From contig JAQXUJ010000152.1 of the NCBI GenBank assembly GCA_029219925.1, forward strand, positions 1-35,111: a stretch of 35,111 bases of DNA, written 5' to 3'. The DNA comes from Clostridiales bacterium (GTDB lineage Bacteria > Bacillota > Clostridia > UBA1381). The translations under genes and the position numbers were made by a program. The notes under the pieces were generated by a model. The model was given only the letters and a program-made list of their open reading frames with translations. It was not told the DNA's origin and searched no databases. Of the stretch, positions 9,327 through 20,013 are shown in pieces (position 1 is the stretch's first letter; every line of letters starts with the position of its first letter).

Positions 9327-10883
9327 TTATTTTGCAAAGTCAATTGCACGGGTTTCACGGATCAGGCTGACCTTAATCTGTCCCGGATATTCAAGCTCGG
9401 ATTCGATTTTCTTGACAATATCTTTTGCCACCAAAATCATTCCGGCGTCATCAACAACCTCCGGCTTAACCATAATTCTGATTTCACGTCCCGCCTGGAT
9501 TGCGTAGGATTTTTCAACTCCGTTAAACTCGTTGGCAATCGCCTCAAGCCGCTCCAGACGCTTAATATAGTTTTCAATATTCTCGCGCCGCGCACCCGGT
9601 CTTGCCGCGCTGATGGCGTCTGCCGCCTGAACCAGCTGGGCAATAAGAGTCTGCGCCTCCACGTCTCCGTGATGCGCCATGATGGCATGAATGACGTCCT
9701 TGTTTTCCTTATATTTCTTGGCGATATCCGCGCCGATGGTGACATGGGAGCCTTCAATCTCGTGGTCCACCGCCTTGCCGATGTCATGCAGAAGTCCCGC
9801 ACGCTTTGAAAGCGGAATATCTACGCCCAGCTCACCTGCCATAACTCCTGCCAGATGCGCCACCTCAACCGAATGACGAAGCACATTCTGCCCATAGCTC
9901 GTGCGGAACCGCAGGCGTCCGAGAAGCTTGATAAGCTCGGGATGCAGCCCATGCACGCCCGTTTCAAAAGCGGCGGATTCGCCCTCCTGCTTAATTACCG
10001 CATCAACCTCTTTTTTTGATTTTTCAACAAGCTCTTCTATTCTTGCCGGATGAATACGCCCGTCAATAATCAGCTTTTCAAGAGCCAGCCGCGCAACCTC
10101 CCGACGTACCGGGTCGAAGCTTGAAAGTATAACCGCCTCCGGCGTGTCGTCGATAATAAGGTCGACGCCGGTAAGCGTTTCTAATGTACGGATATTGCGT
10201 CCCTCACGGCCTATAATTCTGCCCTTCATCTCGTCCGAAGGCAGCGCCACAACAGAAACGGTGGTTTCTGCCACATGATCTGCCGCTATCTTTTGAATTG
10301 AGGTTGCAACAATGTTTTTTGCCTTTTGCTCTGCTGTGTCTTTTGCTTCCTGCTCAATTTCTTTAACCTTAATCGCAGCTTAGTGCCTTGACTCCTGCTC
10401 CAAATCCTGTATCAGGATACTCTTTGCCTCCTGCTGCGACATGCCGGATATTCGTTCCAGTTCGGAAACCTGCTTCTTCTTGATTTCCTCCAATTCGGCT
10501 GATTTCCTGTCATAATCCTTGATTTTCTGATTTAAAGACTGATCCTTTTTTTCAAGGGCCTCGGTCTTTCTGTCAAGATTTTCCTCTTTTTGATTAATTC
10601 TTTTTTCCTGAATAGATAATTCACGTCTGCGATCCTTGATTTCCGCGTCCAAAACCGAACGGAGCTTCTGATTCTCCTCCTTAGCTTCAAGCGTTATTTC
10701 ACGGGCTTTCGCTTTTGCGTTTTTTCTCGCCTCTTCCACAATGCTTTTCGCCTTCTCCTCGGCAGAACCGAACTCTGCTTCGGCTATCTTTTTTCGGTAT
10801 GATATTCCAAATCTAAACGATACTATGTTCAGTACCGCAAATATGACCGCAAGGATTATTAATATAATCTCTAATGTGTCCAT
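9327..10883 (-). pseudogene. rny: Ribonuclease Y interrupted by one in-frame stop codon (two collinear same-frame ORFs)
   Basis: N-terminal TM plus coiled coil (MDTLEIILIILAV...DLEQESRH*) then, in the same frame, [64 protein letters not shown] (KH) and an HD domain ([12 protein letters not shown]). Stop TAA at 10380-10382 sits where RNase Y normally has Glu. Confidence 0.9.
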
Positions 10884-11285
10884 CTTGTCCACCCCCGTTT
10901 TCAATAATTTTTTAAAATTGGGGATATTGAATATATGTATATTATAAAATATTTATTTTCATAAACTACTATTAAAAATTCAACATTCCCAATAGCATAG
11001 TTTAAAGAAACAACAAGCATATTATTATTTTATCCTATTTTCAATCGTATGTCAAGAGGGTTTTCAAAACAAAATTAATCTTTCCGGCGGCATTAGGCTT
11101 CGTGAAAAAGGGTGGTAATATTTATTTTAATATCGGAAATACTGTAGAAGAGTGTTTTACAGAGTAAAAAATTGTCAAATTATACAAAAAATTTAACACA
11201 AAATTTACATTATTAGTATTTACTGCATAAATATAATGTGATATAATATTATTAACACATATACATACAAGGGAGGACACGCTTA

Positions 11286-13187
11286 ATGCCATTAGCTGAT
11301 GAAAAAAACTGGGCGGGAATTGATGAATTTCAGCTTTATTTATATAACGAGGGAACAAATTTTCAATCATACGAAATGCTGGGACCGCATAAAATAGATG
11401 AAGGATGGAGGTTTGCCGTTTGGGCTCCGAAGGCCAAGTCTGTGGCTCTTGTCGGTGACTTCGACGGCTGGCGCGGGAAGGACAGGCTTTTGCAGTCAAT
11501 CGGTACTACCGGCGTTTGGTACGGGGTTTTTGACGATATAGAAGAGGGTATGCTCTACAAGTACGCCATTACCGGCGCCGACGGAAAAACCGTCTTAAAG
11601 GCTGACCCCGTAGCCTTTTGCGCCGAGCTGCGCCCCAATACCGCTTCGGTTGTGCGGGATATACCGCACTATAAATGGACCGACTCAAAATGGATTGCCC
11701 GTAGAGAAAAAACTCCCGTTTATGACAAACCTATGAATATTTATGAGGTTCATGCGGCATCATGGAAAACCCATGAGGACGGCAGCCTTTATTCCTACAG
11801 GGAGCTTGCCGACAGCCTTATTCCGTATGTGAAGTCCATGGGCTATACCCATATCGAAATGATGCCTCTTCTGGAATACCCTTATGACGGCTCATGGGGA
11901 TACCAGGTGACCGGATATTTCGCCGCAACGTCACGCTACGGCGAGCCGGAGGGGCTGATGTATCTTGTGGACAAGTGTCACAAAAACGGCATCGGCATCA
12001 TTATGGACTGGGTACCCGCACATTTCCCCAGGGACGCCCACGGACTGTACCGCTTCGACGGTACCGCAACATATGAGTACGCCGACCCGCGGCTCGGCGA
12101 ACACAAGGACTGGGGGACGATGGTTTTCGATTACTCTAAAAGCGAGGTTGTGTCCTTCCTTTTGTCGTCGGCATTTTTCTGGGTAAAGGAATATCACTTT
12201 GACGGTCTCCGCGTGGACGCGGTTTCCTCCATGCTTTACCGCGATTACAGCCGTAATTACGGCGAATGGATTGCCAATAAGTACGGCGGAAACCAAAACC
12301 TTGAAGCTATCAGCTTTCTTCAAAATCTTAATAAAATTATGTTCGCCAAATTCCCCAATATCCTTATGGTGGCGGAGGAATCGACAGCATGGAGCATGGT
12401 TACAGGCCCTGCCGATAAGGGCGGACTCGGCTTTAATTATAAGTGGAATATGGGATGGATGAACGATACCTTAAAATATATGTCCATGGACCCGTATTTT
12501 CGTAAACCAAATCACGACCTGCTGACCTTCGTCATGTGCTACGCATACTCGGAAAATTTTATTCTGCCGCTGTCCCATGATGAGGTAGTGCACGGTAAAA
12601 AATCACTTATCGATAAAATGTACGGCTCATATGAGGAAAAGTTCTCGGGGTACAGGACGCTTCTTGCGTATTATCTGTCCCTTCCCGGAAAAAAACTGAT
12701 GTTCATGGGCGGTGAGTTCGGGCAGTTTATTGAATGGCGCTATGACGAGAGCCTTGAATGGCATCTTTTAAAGCTCGAGCCCCACAAAAGGCTGCACGAA
12801 TATGTGCGTGAAATAAATAATTTCTATCTGGAAAATGAGCCGTTGTGGCAAACAGACCAAAGCTGGGACGGCTTTAAATGGCTTAATGAAAAGGACAGGG
12901 ATAATTCCGTCCTGTCCTATATGCGAATTGCTAAAAACGGCGATAAAATTATTGTCTGCGCCAACTTTACGCCCGTTGACCGGAAAAAATACAGGATTTA
13001 TGTGCCGGCAGACGGCGAATACGAGGTTGTAATTGATACCGACTGGAAACGGTTCGGCGGACAAACCGCTGCTCGCTGCAGAAGGTACAAGGCAAAGCCA
13101 TGTACCGACAGTGATAATTTTTCATATATGATTGAGGCAAATATTAAGGGATTATCCTGCCTCTATATCACCCCCTGCAAAAAATAA
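11286..13187 (+). CDS. glgB: 1,4-alpha-glucan branching enzyme (GH13)
   Basis: NIYEVHAASWK, DWVPAHFPRD, DGLRVDAVSSMLYRDY, AEESTAW, LPLSHDEVVHGKKSL. Confidence 0.96.
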   Translation: MPLADEKNWAGIDEFQLYLYNEGTNFQSYEMLGPHKIDEGWRFAVWAPKAKSVALVGDFDGWRGKDRLLQSIGTTGVWYGVFDDIEEGMLYKYAITGADGKTVLKADPVAFCAELRPNTASVVRDIPHYKWTDSKWIARREKTPVYDKPMNIYEVHAASWKTHEDGSLYSYRELADSLIPYVKSMGYTHIEMMPLLEYPYDGSWGYQVTGYFAATSRYGEPEGLMYLVDKCHKNGIGIIMDWVPAHFPRDAHGLYRFDGTATYEYADPRLGEHKDWGTMVFDYSKSEVVSFLLSSAFFWVKEYHFDGLRVDAVSSMLYRDYSRNYGEWIANKYGGNQNLEAISFLQNLNKIMFAKFPNILMVAEESTAWSMVTGPADKGGLGFNYKWNMGWMNDTLKYMSMDPYFRKPNHDLLTFVMCYAYSENFILPLSHDEVVHGKKSLIDKMYGSYEEKFSGYRTLLAYYLSLPGKKLMFMGGEFGQFIEWRYDESLEWHLLKLEPHKRLHEYVREINNFYLENEPLWQTDQSWDGFKWLNEKDRDNSVLSYMRIAKNGDKIIVCANFTPVDRKKYRIYVPADGEYEVVIDTDWKRFGGQTAARCRRYKAKPCTDSDNFSYMIEANIKGLSCLYITPCKK

Positions 13188-13390
13188 GCGTCGCATCTCA
13201 CCGTCATTCGGGGCTTGAAGTACACAAGTACGACGTCGCCCCTGCATGACGGCAATCTGCTCGCTTCTTTTTCGCAGGGAGCAGGAAAGCGCCGCATGTC
13301 ACCGTCATTCGGAGCTTGAAGTACACAAGTACGACATCGCCCCTGCATGACGGCAATCTGCTCGCTTCTTTTCCGCAGGGAAGGGGAATG
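13188..13390. repeat. Two tandem copies of a ~101-bp hairpin-forming element in the glgB-glgC spacer
   Basis: ccgtcattcggRgcttgaagtacacaagtacgacRtcgcccctgcatgacggcaatctgctcgcttctttt at 13201 and again at 13302; ends ccgtcat / atgacgg and ggggc / gcccc are complementary. Confidence 0.9.
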
Positions 13391-13526
13391 CGCCGCAGCT
13401 TATATTTGCGGATTTAGGCATACAATGTGCATGGCTGTTTGCCACAGAAAACGGCTTTTTTGGGAAGGTACTTGATATAAGAATTTTGTTCCGCCATGGG
13501 GCGGAGGAATGGAGGAATATATTATA

Positions 13527-14735
13527 ATGAATGTAAAGGACTGTGTAGCGATGATTTTGGCAGGCGGACAAGGCAGCCGCTTGGGTGCGCTTACCAAGAA
13601 TGTCGCAAAGCCGGCTGTACCGTTCGGCGGTAAGTACAGGATTATTGACTTCCCGTTGTCCAATTGTGTACATTCGGGAATTGATACCGTGGGGGTTCTG
13701 ACCCAATATCAGCCGCTGGAGCTGAATACCTATATAGGAAACGGAAGTCCCTGGGACTTGGACAGAAATCACGGCGGAGTATATGTGCTGCCGCCTTATC
13801 AGAGTGCAAAAGCCGGTGAATGGTACAAAGGCACGGCTAATGCAATTTATCAAAACCTTAGCTTTTTGGACAGGTTTAACCCTAAAAATGTTCTTATCTT
13901 ATCCGGCGACCACATATATAAAATGCATTACGGAGAAATGCTTGAGGTACATGAAAATTCCGGTGCAGCGGCAACTATTGCTGTCATGCCGGTGCCATGG
14001 GAGGAGGCAAGCCGCTTCGGCATTATGAATGTGGACGACAGCGGTGCAATTACCCAGTTTGAGGAAAAACCCGCTGAACCTAAGAGTAATCTTGCCTCTA
14101 TGGGAATTTATATATTTGATTATCAGACCTTGAAACGCTATCTTGAGGATGATGAGAGAAATCCTGAATCCTCCAATGATTTCGGCAAGAATATTATCCC
14201 CACAATGCTTCAAAACGGGGAAAAAATGGCGACCTATCGCTTCGAAGGCTACTGGAAGGACGTGGGCACCATACAAAGCCTGTGGGAGGCGAATATGGAC
14301 TTGATTGACACGCCGCCCAAGTTTGAGATTAACGACAGCAAATGGAGCATCTATTCCCGAAATACCGCACTTGCGCCGCAGTATACCGGGAAAAATGCTA
14401 AAATTACAAACAGCACTGTCACACAGGGCTGCATGGTATACGGCAGCGTGAATCATTCGGTTATTTTCTCCAATGTGGAAATCGGCGAGAACGCACAGAT
14501 TTCCGATTCGGTCATTATGCCGGATGTGAAAATCGGCAAACACGCCGTTATTAACAAGGCTGTTATCGGAACCGGCGCAGTAATCGGCGACGGAGCTGTT
14601 CTGGGAATTAACGAGGACGCCGAAAGCCGGTACATTTCCGGAATGTGCACTCACGGAATCGTGCTCGTGGAAAGCGGTGCGGTCATTGAAGCCGGTGCGG
14701 ACATTCCCAAATGCTCCATGGTGGAAGCTGACTGA
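13527..14735 (+). CDS. glgC: Glucose-1-phosphate adenylyltransferase, catalytic subunit
   Basis: [40 protein letters not shown]; LbH repeats at C-terminus; GGAGG RBS before ATG 13527. Confidence 0.95.
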   Translation: MNVKDCVAMILAGGQGSRLGALTKNVAKPAVPFGGKYRIIDFPLSNCVHSGIDTVGVLTQYQPLELNTYIGNGSPWDLDRNHGGVYVLPPYQSAKAGEWYKGTANAIYQNLSFLDRFNPKNVLILSGDHIYKMHYGEMLEVHENSGAAATIAVMPVPWEEASRFGIMNVDDSGAITQFEEKPAEPKSNLASMGIYIFDYQTLKRYLEDDERNPESSNDFGKNIIPTMLQNGEKMATYRFEGYWKDVGTIQSLWEANMDLIDTPPKFEINDSKWSIYSRNTALAPQYTGKNAKITNSTVTQGCMVYGSVNHSVIFSNVEIGENAQISDSVIMPDVKIGKHAVINKAVIGTGAVIGDGAVLGINEDAESRYISGMCTHGIVLVESGAVIEAGADIPKCSMVEAD

Positions 14736-14751
14736 CAAGGGGGTATATGAA

Positions 14752-15870
14752 ATGATAGACGCAATGGGAATAATAGTTGCCAGCAATATAAGCATACCGC
14801 CGCTTACCGATGTACGGAGCGCAACGGCACTGCCTATTGCCGGCGGCTACCGAATTATAGATTTTGTTCTTTCCAGTATGGCTGACGCCGGCATACAGAA
14901 CATCGGCGTTGCTACCGAGGCGAACTATTCGTCGCTTATGGACCATATTAAATCGGGTGCGCCCTGGGATTTGAACCGTAAAAATTACGGTCTTAACATC
15001 CTGCCGCCCAACATCGGCCGCAAAAACGGCTATGAGGTAATCCGCGGCGACCTGGATATCCTTGCCGGAATTAAGGAATTTATCCGCAGAAGCCGTCAGA
15101 CCTATGTGATTTTGTCGCTGGGCAATAATATTTACAATATCGATTTTGAAAAGGTGCTGAATGAGCATATCGAAAATCAGGCGGATATTACCATTATTTA
15201 TAAGGATATGAAATCGCTGGGAGAAAAGGAGCTGTCCCGCTTTACGCTCCTTGACGTGGACGAAAATAACTGCGTTACCGATATTGAGGTTTGCCCATAC
15301 TATCCTAAGTCCACCTGCGCCGGAATCGACGTTTTCGTCATGGAAAAGGCGCTCCTGGAAAGCATTGTGGACGAATGCTCGGCACGGGGCAGTCACGATT
15401 TTATCAAGGACGCCATTGCACAGAAATTATCCGGACTGCGGGTGTTCGGCTATGAACACAGCGGATATACCGATAAAATCGACAGCATGAAATCCTACTT
15501 TAATAATAATATGAAATTTTTGAACGAGGATTTGCAGAAGGAACTGCTTCACTCCGACCTGCCCGTTTACACCAAAAACCGTGACCTGCCGCCGTCACGC
15601 TACGGCTCCGGTGCGGTGGTGGTAAATTCCTATATATCCGACGGCTGCGTTATTGAAGGCACGGTTATTGACAGCGTTCTTTCCGGCAACGTTATTGTTA
15701 AAAAGGGCGCCGTTGTCAAAAATTCAATCCTTATGCAGAGCGATGTTATCGAGGAGGACGTAAATCTTGAATACGTCGTGCTTGATAAGGAGGTTACCGT
15801 GACCGCCGGTCGGAAGCTTATCGGTCAGGAAAATTATCCCCTGCCCGTGGCAAAGGGAACCGTTATTTAA
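14752..15870 (+). CDS. glgD: Glucose-1-phosphate adenylyltransferase, GlgD subunit
   Basis: GlgC-like fold without the canonical GGxGxRL loop; adjacent to glgC. Confidence 0.93.
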   Translation: MIDAMGIIVASNISIPPLTDVRSATALPIAGGYRIIDFVLSSMADAGIQNIGVATEANYSSLMDHIKSGAPWDLNRKNYGLNILPPNIGRKNGYEVIRGDLDILAGIKEFIRRSRQTYVILSLGNNIYNIDFEKVLNEHIENQADITIIYKDMKSLGEKELSRFTLLDVDENNCVTDIEVCPYYPKSTCAGIDVFVMEKALLESIVDECSARGSHDFIKDAIAQKLSGLRVFGYEHSGYTDKIDSMKSYFNNNMKFLNEDLQKELLHSDLPVYTKNRDLPPSRYGSGAVVVNSYISDGCVIEGTVIDSVLSGNVIVKKGAVVKNSILMQSDVIEEDVNLEYVVLDKEVTVTAGRKLIGQENYPLPVAKGTVI

Positions 15871-15896
15871 GGGAGGAATTTTTCCTCCCTTTTTTC
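15871..15896 (+). terminator. Terminator after glgD
   Basis: gggaggaatttttcctcccttttttc. Confidence 0.9.
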
Positions 15897-16015
15897 TTTT
15901 TGGGTTTGTAATGTAATTGCAATAATTGACAGAAAACCTGTTGACTTTTTACAATTAATTTAATATCGTATAATTAACCTATAAGTTTAAGAGTGAGGAT
16001 GAAAAAACGTGGCTT

Positions 16016-17749
16016 ATGGTAGGACAGCAGCGTGATATTTATAATACTGCCACGACCGGCGTAACGAGCGATAATCTCGGTAATCCTTTTGTGAATTATC
16101 ATACAGGCGCAGATTATACCTGGACCGTGAATGTTTCGAACGGTCAGCTGGATATAACTGTTATTTCCGGCTCAAAGGAATGGTCATATACCTATAAGGA
16201 TTCCGGGCTTTCAGATATGATGTCCGGCAGTAAATATGCCGTTGCAATGGTTGCCAAGGGCGACGGCGGCTCTGTCTTCAAGAAGGCGGAAATCTGGGGA
16301 ACACCGGTTTACGACCTTGTTAAGGACAACGGCGACGGCACTGTTACCGCAACGGTTCAGGAAGGCATTTACAGCAGCACGAATATTAATGCCGTAATCG
16401 CATTCTATGACGCTGGCGGAAATATGGTTTCAAGCGAAACAATCACTTCAGACGGAAGTCAGACAATAACGCAGACTTTCAGTATGCCGGCAGGCGCGGC
16501 AACCGTTAAGGGCTTCGTTTTTGACGGCGACCCGAAAAACGGCGACCTGTTAAACGCGGTTTCATATGAAGATGAAATTTCCGACGAAACAGCAAACCCC
16601 GTTAAAGTTGCCTGCGTAGGCGACAGCTTAACCGAGGGTCACGGTTCATCGAATAACAGTAGATATTCATACCCGGCTCAGCTCCAGCGTTTGCTCGGCA
16701 GAGGCTATGAGGTTAAGAATTTCGGCATAGGCTCAAGAACAGTCTGCAATACAGACAATGGTGGCGGTCTTCGGTATATTGATTATGTTGGTGCATATGC
16801 AGGTCAGAAGACGTGGAATACATCCGCTGAGTATACGGTTAAAGATGAAAACGGCAACGAGGTTAAGAATACCGTTTATGCTGATGAAACCAAGGCGTCC
16901 ATATATTCAGACAGCAAGACCTTCAACCCGAATATTGTTGTAATCATGCTTGGCACAAACGACAGAGGCATTATATCGGAGTCTGCAAGACAGGCCGAAT
17001 TTGAAGAAGTTTACGGCTTTATGATTGATGAATATAAGACTCTCGGCGCTGATGTTTACGTCGTTGTTCCGCCCATTGCCGATGGTTCGGCAGAAAGCTC
17101 GGGCAACAACAATATTGTGACCTATATTAAGCCGATTCTTGAAAAGTTTGTTAAGACAAAAGGCGTTAAGATGATTAACATGCAGTATGGACCGACTACC
17201 TCTATGCAAACCGACGGTCTGCACTTCAATGACACCGGATATAACGCAATCGCTCAGACCGTTTATAACGCTTTGACGGAGAAGGTTTCCGTTACATACA
17301 GCGATAACAAAATCACCGTTAAGCCGTCGGCATCAGTCTTCGGAGATGTTGCCCTGGCTGCTTACGCTAATGACGGTCTTTCAGAACTTGTCTTTAATAA
17401 GAAAACATTAATTCAGCCTAATGTTGAAACAAGCTACGACATAAGCGGAATCAAGACGGGCGCTGAATCGGTTAAGTTTTTGGCGTGGAAGGACGTTGAA
17501 TCCATGAAGCCAATTCTGAAGCTGTTTGAGAATGCTGCGTCAAGCTACGGCGTTTCGGAACAGAATGGCTTTACTACCGTTAAGGGCAAGGCAAACGCTC
17601 CTTACGCAAGCGTTGTTATTACGGCGTTTGACGCTAACGGAACTGTCCTGTACGTAAACAATACTCTCGCTGATTATGATTCGAATTACAGCTATACCTT
17701 CACCGGTTCTGCCGATTCGGTATATGTAAACGGCTCACAGGTAAAATAA
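16016..17749 (+). CDS. SGNH/GDSL hydrolase with CBM-like N-terminal fragment and C-terminal beta domain; apparently 5' truncated
   Basis: VACVGDSLTEGHGSSNNSRYSYPAQLQRLLG (block I), IVVIMLGTNDRG (block III), DGLHFNDTGY (block V). No signal peptide on this ORF. Confidence 0.85.
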   Translation: MVGQQRDIYNTATTGVTSDNLGNPFVNYHTGADYTWTVNVSNGQLDITVISGSKEWSYTYKDSGLSDMMSGSKYAVAMVAKGDGGSVFKKAEIWGTPVYDLVKDNGDGTVTATVQEGIYSSTNINAVIAFYDAGGNMVSSETITSDGSQTITQTFSMPAGAATVKGFVFDGDPKNGDLLNAVSYEDEISDETANPVKVACVGDSLTEGHGSSNNSRYSYPAQLQRLLGRGYEVKNFGIGSRTVCNTDNGGGLRYIDYVGAYAGQKTWNTSAEYTVKDENGNEVKNTVYADETKASIYSDSKTFNPNIVVIMLGTNDRGIISESARQAEFEEVYGFMIDEYKTLGADVYVVVPPIADGSAESSGNNNIVTYIKPILEKFVKTKGVKMINMQYGPTTSMQTDGLHFNDTGYNAIAQTVYNALTEKVSVTYSDNKITVKPSASVFGDVALAAYANDGLSELVFNKKTLIQPNVETSYDISGIKTGAESVKFLAWKDVESMKPILKLFENAASSYGVSEQNGFTTVKGKANAPYASVVITAFDANGTVLYVNNTLADYDSNYSYTFTGSADSVYVNGSQVK

Positions 17750-17776
17750 TTTAATATTTGCCGCATAAGGCACAAA

Positions 17777-17820
17777 AAACTCCCAAATCAGACGTTAAAT
17801 CTGTTTTGGGAGTTCTTTCT
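17777..17820 (+). terminator. Terminator after SGNH gene
   Basis: aactcccaaatcaga...tctgttttgggagttctttcttt. Confidence 0.85.
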
Positions 17821-17932
17821 TTATGAGTGACTGACATATAAACGCAGCATTATTGCTATGCATCCGGTTGAATCAGCTCTCTTTCACATTGCATTTCATG
17901 TTGTCAAAATTAAATTTAATGGATAAAAATAC

Positions 17933-17961
17933 TTGACAAAACGGTTAAATTTTGTTATACT
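17933..17961 (+). promoter_or_regulatory. SigA-type promoter of rpsB-tsf
   Basis: TTGACA, 17-bp spacer, TATACT. Confidence 0.9.
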
Positions 17962-17967
17962 ATTAAA

Positions 17968-18091
17968 GTATGGCATTGGTTAGTCGTATTGACCAAAATA
18001 CGCACATGACCTGACCTCTGCGGCATTGCCCATTGGGCCCCGCATTGGAATGACGGACATGGAGGAAATAAAAAATAAGGAGGATTTTACA
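17968..18091 (+). promoter_or_regulatory. Long rpsB 5' leader, candidate S2 autoregulatory RNA
   Basis: About 125 nt between promoter and the AAGGAGG RBS/ATG, with GC-rich self-complementary stretches (gcggcattgcccattgggccccgc). Confidence 0.35.
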
Positions 18092-18871
18092 ATGTCAAAT
18101 GTAATTGCTATGAAACAGCTCTTGGAAGCAGGTGTTCACTTCGGACACCAGACCAGAAGATGGAACCCCAAAATGGCGGAATACATCTTCACAGAAAGAA
18201 ACGGTATCTATATTATCGACCTGCAGAAAACCGTTAAGAAGATTGAGGAGGCTTACTACTTCATCAGAGATATTGCCGCAAACGGCGAGGATATCCTTTT
18301 CGTAGGAACTAAAAAGCAGGCTCAGGATTCCATTAAGGAAGGCGCTGAAAAAGTCGGCATGTACTACGTTAACGCAAGATGGCTCGGCGGTATGATGACC
18401 AACTTCCAGACTATTCAGAAGAGAATAGATCGTCTTGCTCAGATTAACAAGATGGAAGAAGAAGGTACCTTTGACCTTCTGCCTAAAAAAGAGGTTATTA
18501 AGCTTAAGGCTCAAAGAGATAAGCTTGAAAAATACCTGGGCGGTATTAAGGATATGAAGAAGCTCCCCGGTGCTCTCTTCGTTGTTGACCCAAGAAAGGA
18601 ACACATCGCTATCACCGAGGCGAAAAAGCTCGGTATCCCCGTAGTTGCTATCGTTGACACTAACTGCGACCCTGATGATGTTGATTACGTTATCCCCGGC
18701 AACGATGACGCTATCCGCGCTGTTAAACTTATTACCGACACTATGACAAACGCTATTATCGAGGGCAGACAGGGTGAGGACGCTCTTGTTCAGACTTCCG
18801 AAACGGCTGAAACCGCTGCTGATACTGATGTTGACGCTGAAGAAACGGCTGAGGCTTCCGTTGAAGAATAA
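18092..18871 (+). CDS. rpsB: 30S ribosomal protein S2
   Basis: [47 protein letters not shown]. Confidence 0.97.
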   Translation: MSNVIAMKQLLEAGVHFGHQTRRWNPKMAEYIFTERNGIYIIDLQKTVKKIEEAYYFIRDIAANGEDILFVGTKKQAQDSIKEGAEKVGMYYVNARWLGGMMTNFQTIQKRIDRLAQINKMEEEGTFDLLPKKEVIKLKAQRDKLEKYLGGIKDMKKLPGALFVVDPRKEHIAITEAKKLGIPVVAIVDTNCDPDDVDYVIPGNDDAIRAVKLITDTMTNAIIEGRQGEDALVQTSETAETAADTDVDAEETAEASVEE

Positions 18872-18884
18872 TTGCTAAATGATT

Positions 18885-18916
18885 ACCCGCACGGTTGCTG
18901 CCGGTTCCGGGTTTTT
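18885..18916 (+). terminator. Attenuator-like hairpin between rpsB and tsf
   Basis: acccg...cgggttttt. Confidence 0.5.
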
Positions 18917-18937
18917 ACAGAAAGGAATGGTATTAGA

Positions 18938-19828
18938 ATGAATTTTTCAGCTCAAGATGTAAAAAAGTTGAGAGAAATTACTAGCTGCGGTATGATGGAC
19001 TGCAAAAAAGCGCTTTCCGAAACCGACGGCGATATGGATAAGGCCGTTGAGTACCTGCGTGAAAAGGGTCTTGCCACAGCTGCTAAAAAGGCAGGCAGAA
19101 TTGCTTCAGAGGGTATCGTTAAGGTGTATATGAATGACGCTAAGAACGTTGCTGTTTTGGTTGAGGTTAACTCCGAGACCGATTTCGTTGCTAAAAACGA
19201 TGAATTCCTGAACTTTGTCACCGACGTGGCTAAGGTTGTTGCGGAAAAGAATCCTGCCGATGTTGACGCTTTGAAAGCAGAAAAGATGGGTGACGGTACC
19301 GTTGAAGAGGCTCTCACCGCTTTGATTGCTAAAATCGGCGAGAATATGAAAATCAGAAGATTTGCACGCTTTGAGGGAAATGTAAGCTCTTATTCCCACG
19401 GCGAAGGCAGAATCGGAGTTATCGTTAAGGCTGAAGGCGCTTTGGACGGCGACGCTTATGAGGCTGCAAGAGATGTTGCTATGCAGATTGCTGCTATTAA
19501 TCCGCTGTATCTTTCAAAGGACACCGTTCCCGCAGAGGACGTTGAACACGAAAAGCACATCATTATCGCACAGATTAAGGAAGACCCCAAGAACGCTAAC
19601 AAGCCCGACGCTATTATTGAAAAGATGGTCGGCGGTAAGATTAATAAATTCTATGAGCAGAATTGCCTGCTTCAGCAGGAATTTGTTAAGGACAGCGACC
19701 AGAAGGTTGAACAGTATCTTGCTTCTAAGGGTGTTAAATTGATTGACTTCGTCCGCTTTGAAAAGGGCGAGGGCCTTGAAAAGAAGGAAGAAAACTTCGC
19801 TGATGAAGTTGCGTCAATGATTAAATAA
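18938..19828 (+). CDS. tsf: Elongation factor Ts
   Basis: VKKLREITSCGMMDCKKALSETDGDMDKAVEYLREKG; NSETDFVAKND. Confidence 0.97.
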   Translation: MNFSAQDVKKLREITSCGMMDCKKALSETDGDMDKAVEYLREKGLATAAKKAGRIASEGIVKVYMNDAKNVAVLVEVNSETDFVAKNDEFLNFVTDVAKVVAEKNPADVDALKAEKMGDGTVEEALTALIAKIGENMKIRRFARFEGNVSSYSHGEGRIGVIVKAEGALDGDAYEAARDVAMQIAAINPLYLSKDTVPAEDVEHEKHIIIAQIKEDPKNANKPDAIIEKMVGGKINKFYEQNCLLQQEFVKDSDQKVEQYLASKGVKLIDFVRFEKGEGLEKKEENFADEVASMIK

Positions 19829-19840
19829 GTGTATTTTTAA

Positions 19841-19873
19841 AGGGTGTGAACATACCGTTCACGCTCTTTTTTT
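19841..19873 (+). terminator. Terminator after tsf
   Basis: gggtgtgaac...gttcacgctcttttttt. Confidence 0.85.
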
Positions 19874-19874
19874 G

Positions 19875-19959
19875 TGCTTATTACGGCAGGAAATGATTGC
19901 GGAGCTTTTCGGTATCAGCACTGTTTGGTACATTCAAAAAAAACGTAAAGAGCCGAAAA
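19875..19959 (+). pseudogene. Possible remnant of a RhuM-type (virulence protein) N-terminus
   Basis: In-frame CLLRQEMIAELFGISTVWYIQKKRKEPKTG resembles the N-terminal 'LTQeqIAELFgvs' HTH of RhuM-like proteins, then decays. Confidence 0.3.
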
Positions 19960-19996
19960 CGGGAGCTGCGGGCATAAGATATGCTCGCACCTCCCG
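19960..19996 (-). terminator. Hairpin terminator downstream of the repressor
   Basis: cgggag-ctgcgggcata-aga-tatgctcgcac-ctcccg with T run on either side. Confidence 0.7.
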
Positions 19997-20013
19997 ATTT
20001 TTATTGTCTTCCG

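Noticed and set aside
13163-13348. 61-aa minus-strand ORF with an internal peptide repeat
   Set aside because: Created by the tandem 101-bp hairpin repeat; no coding features.
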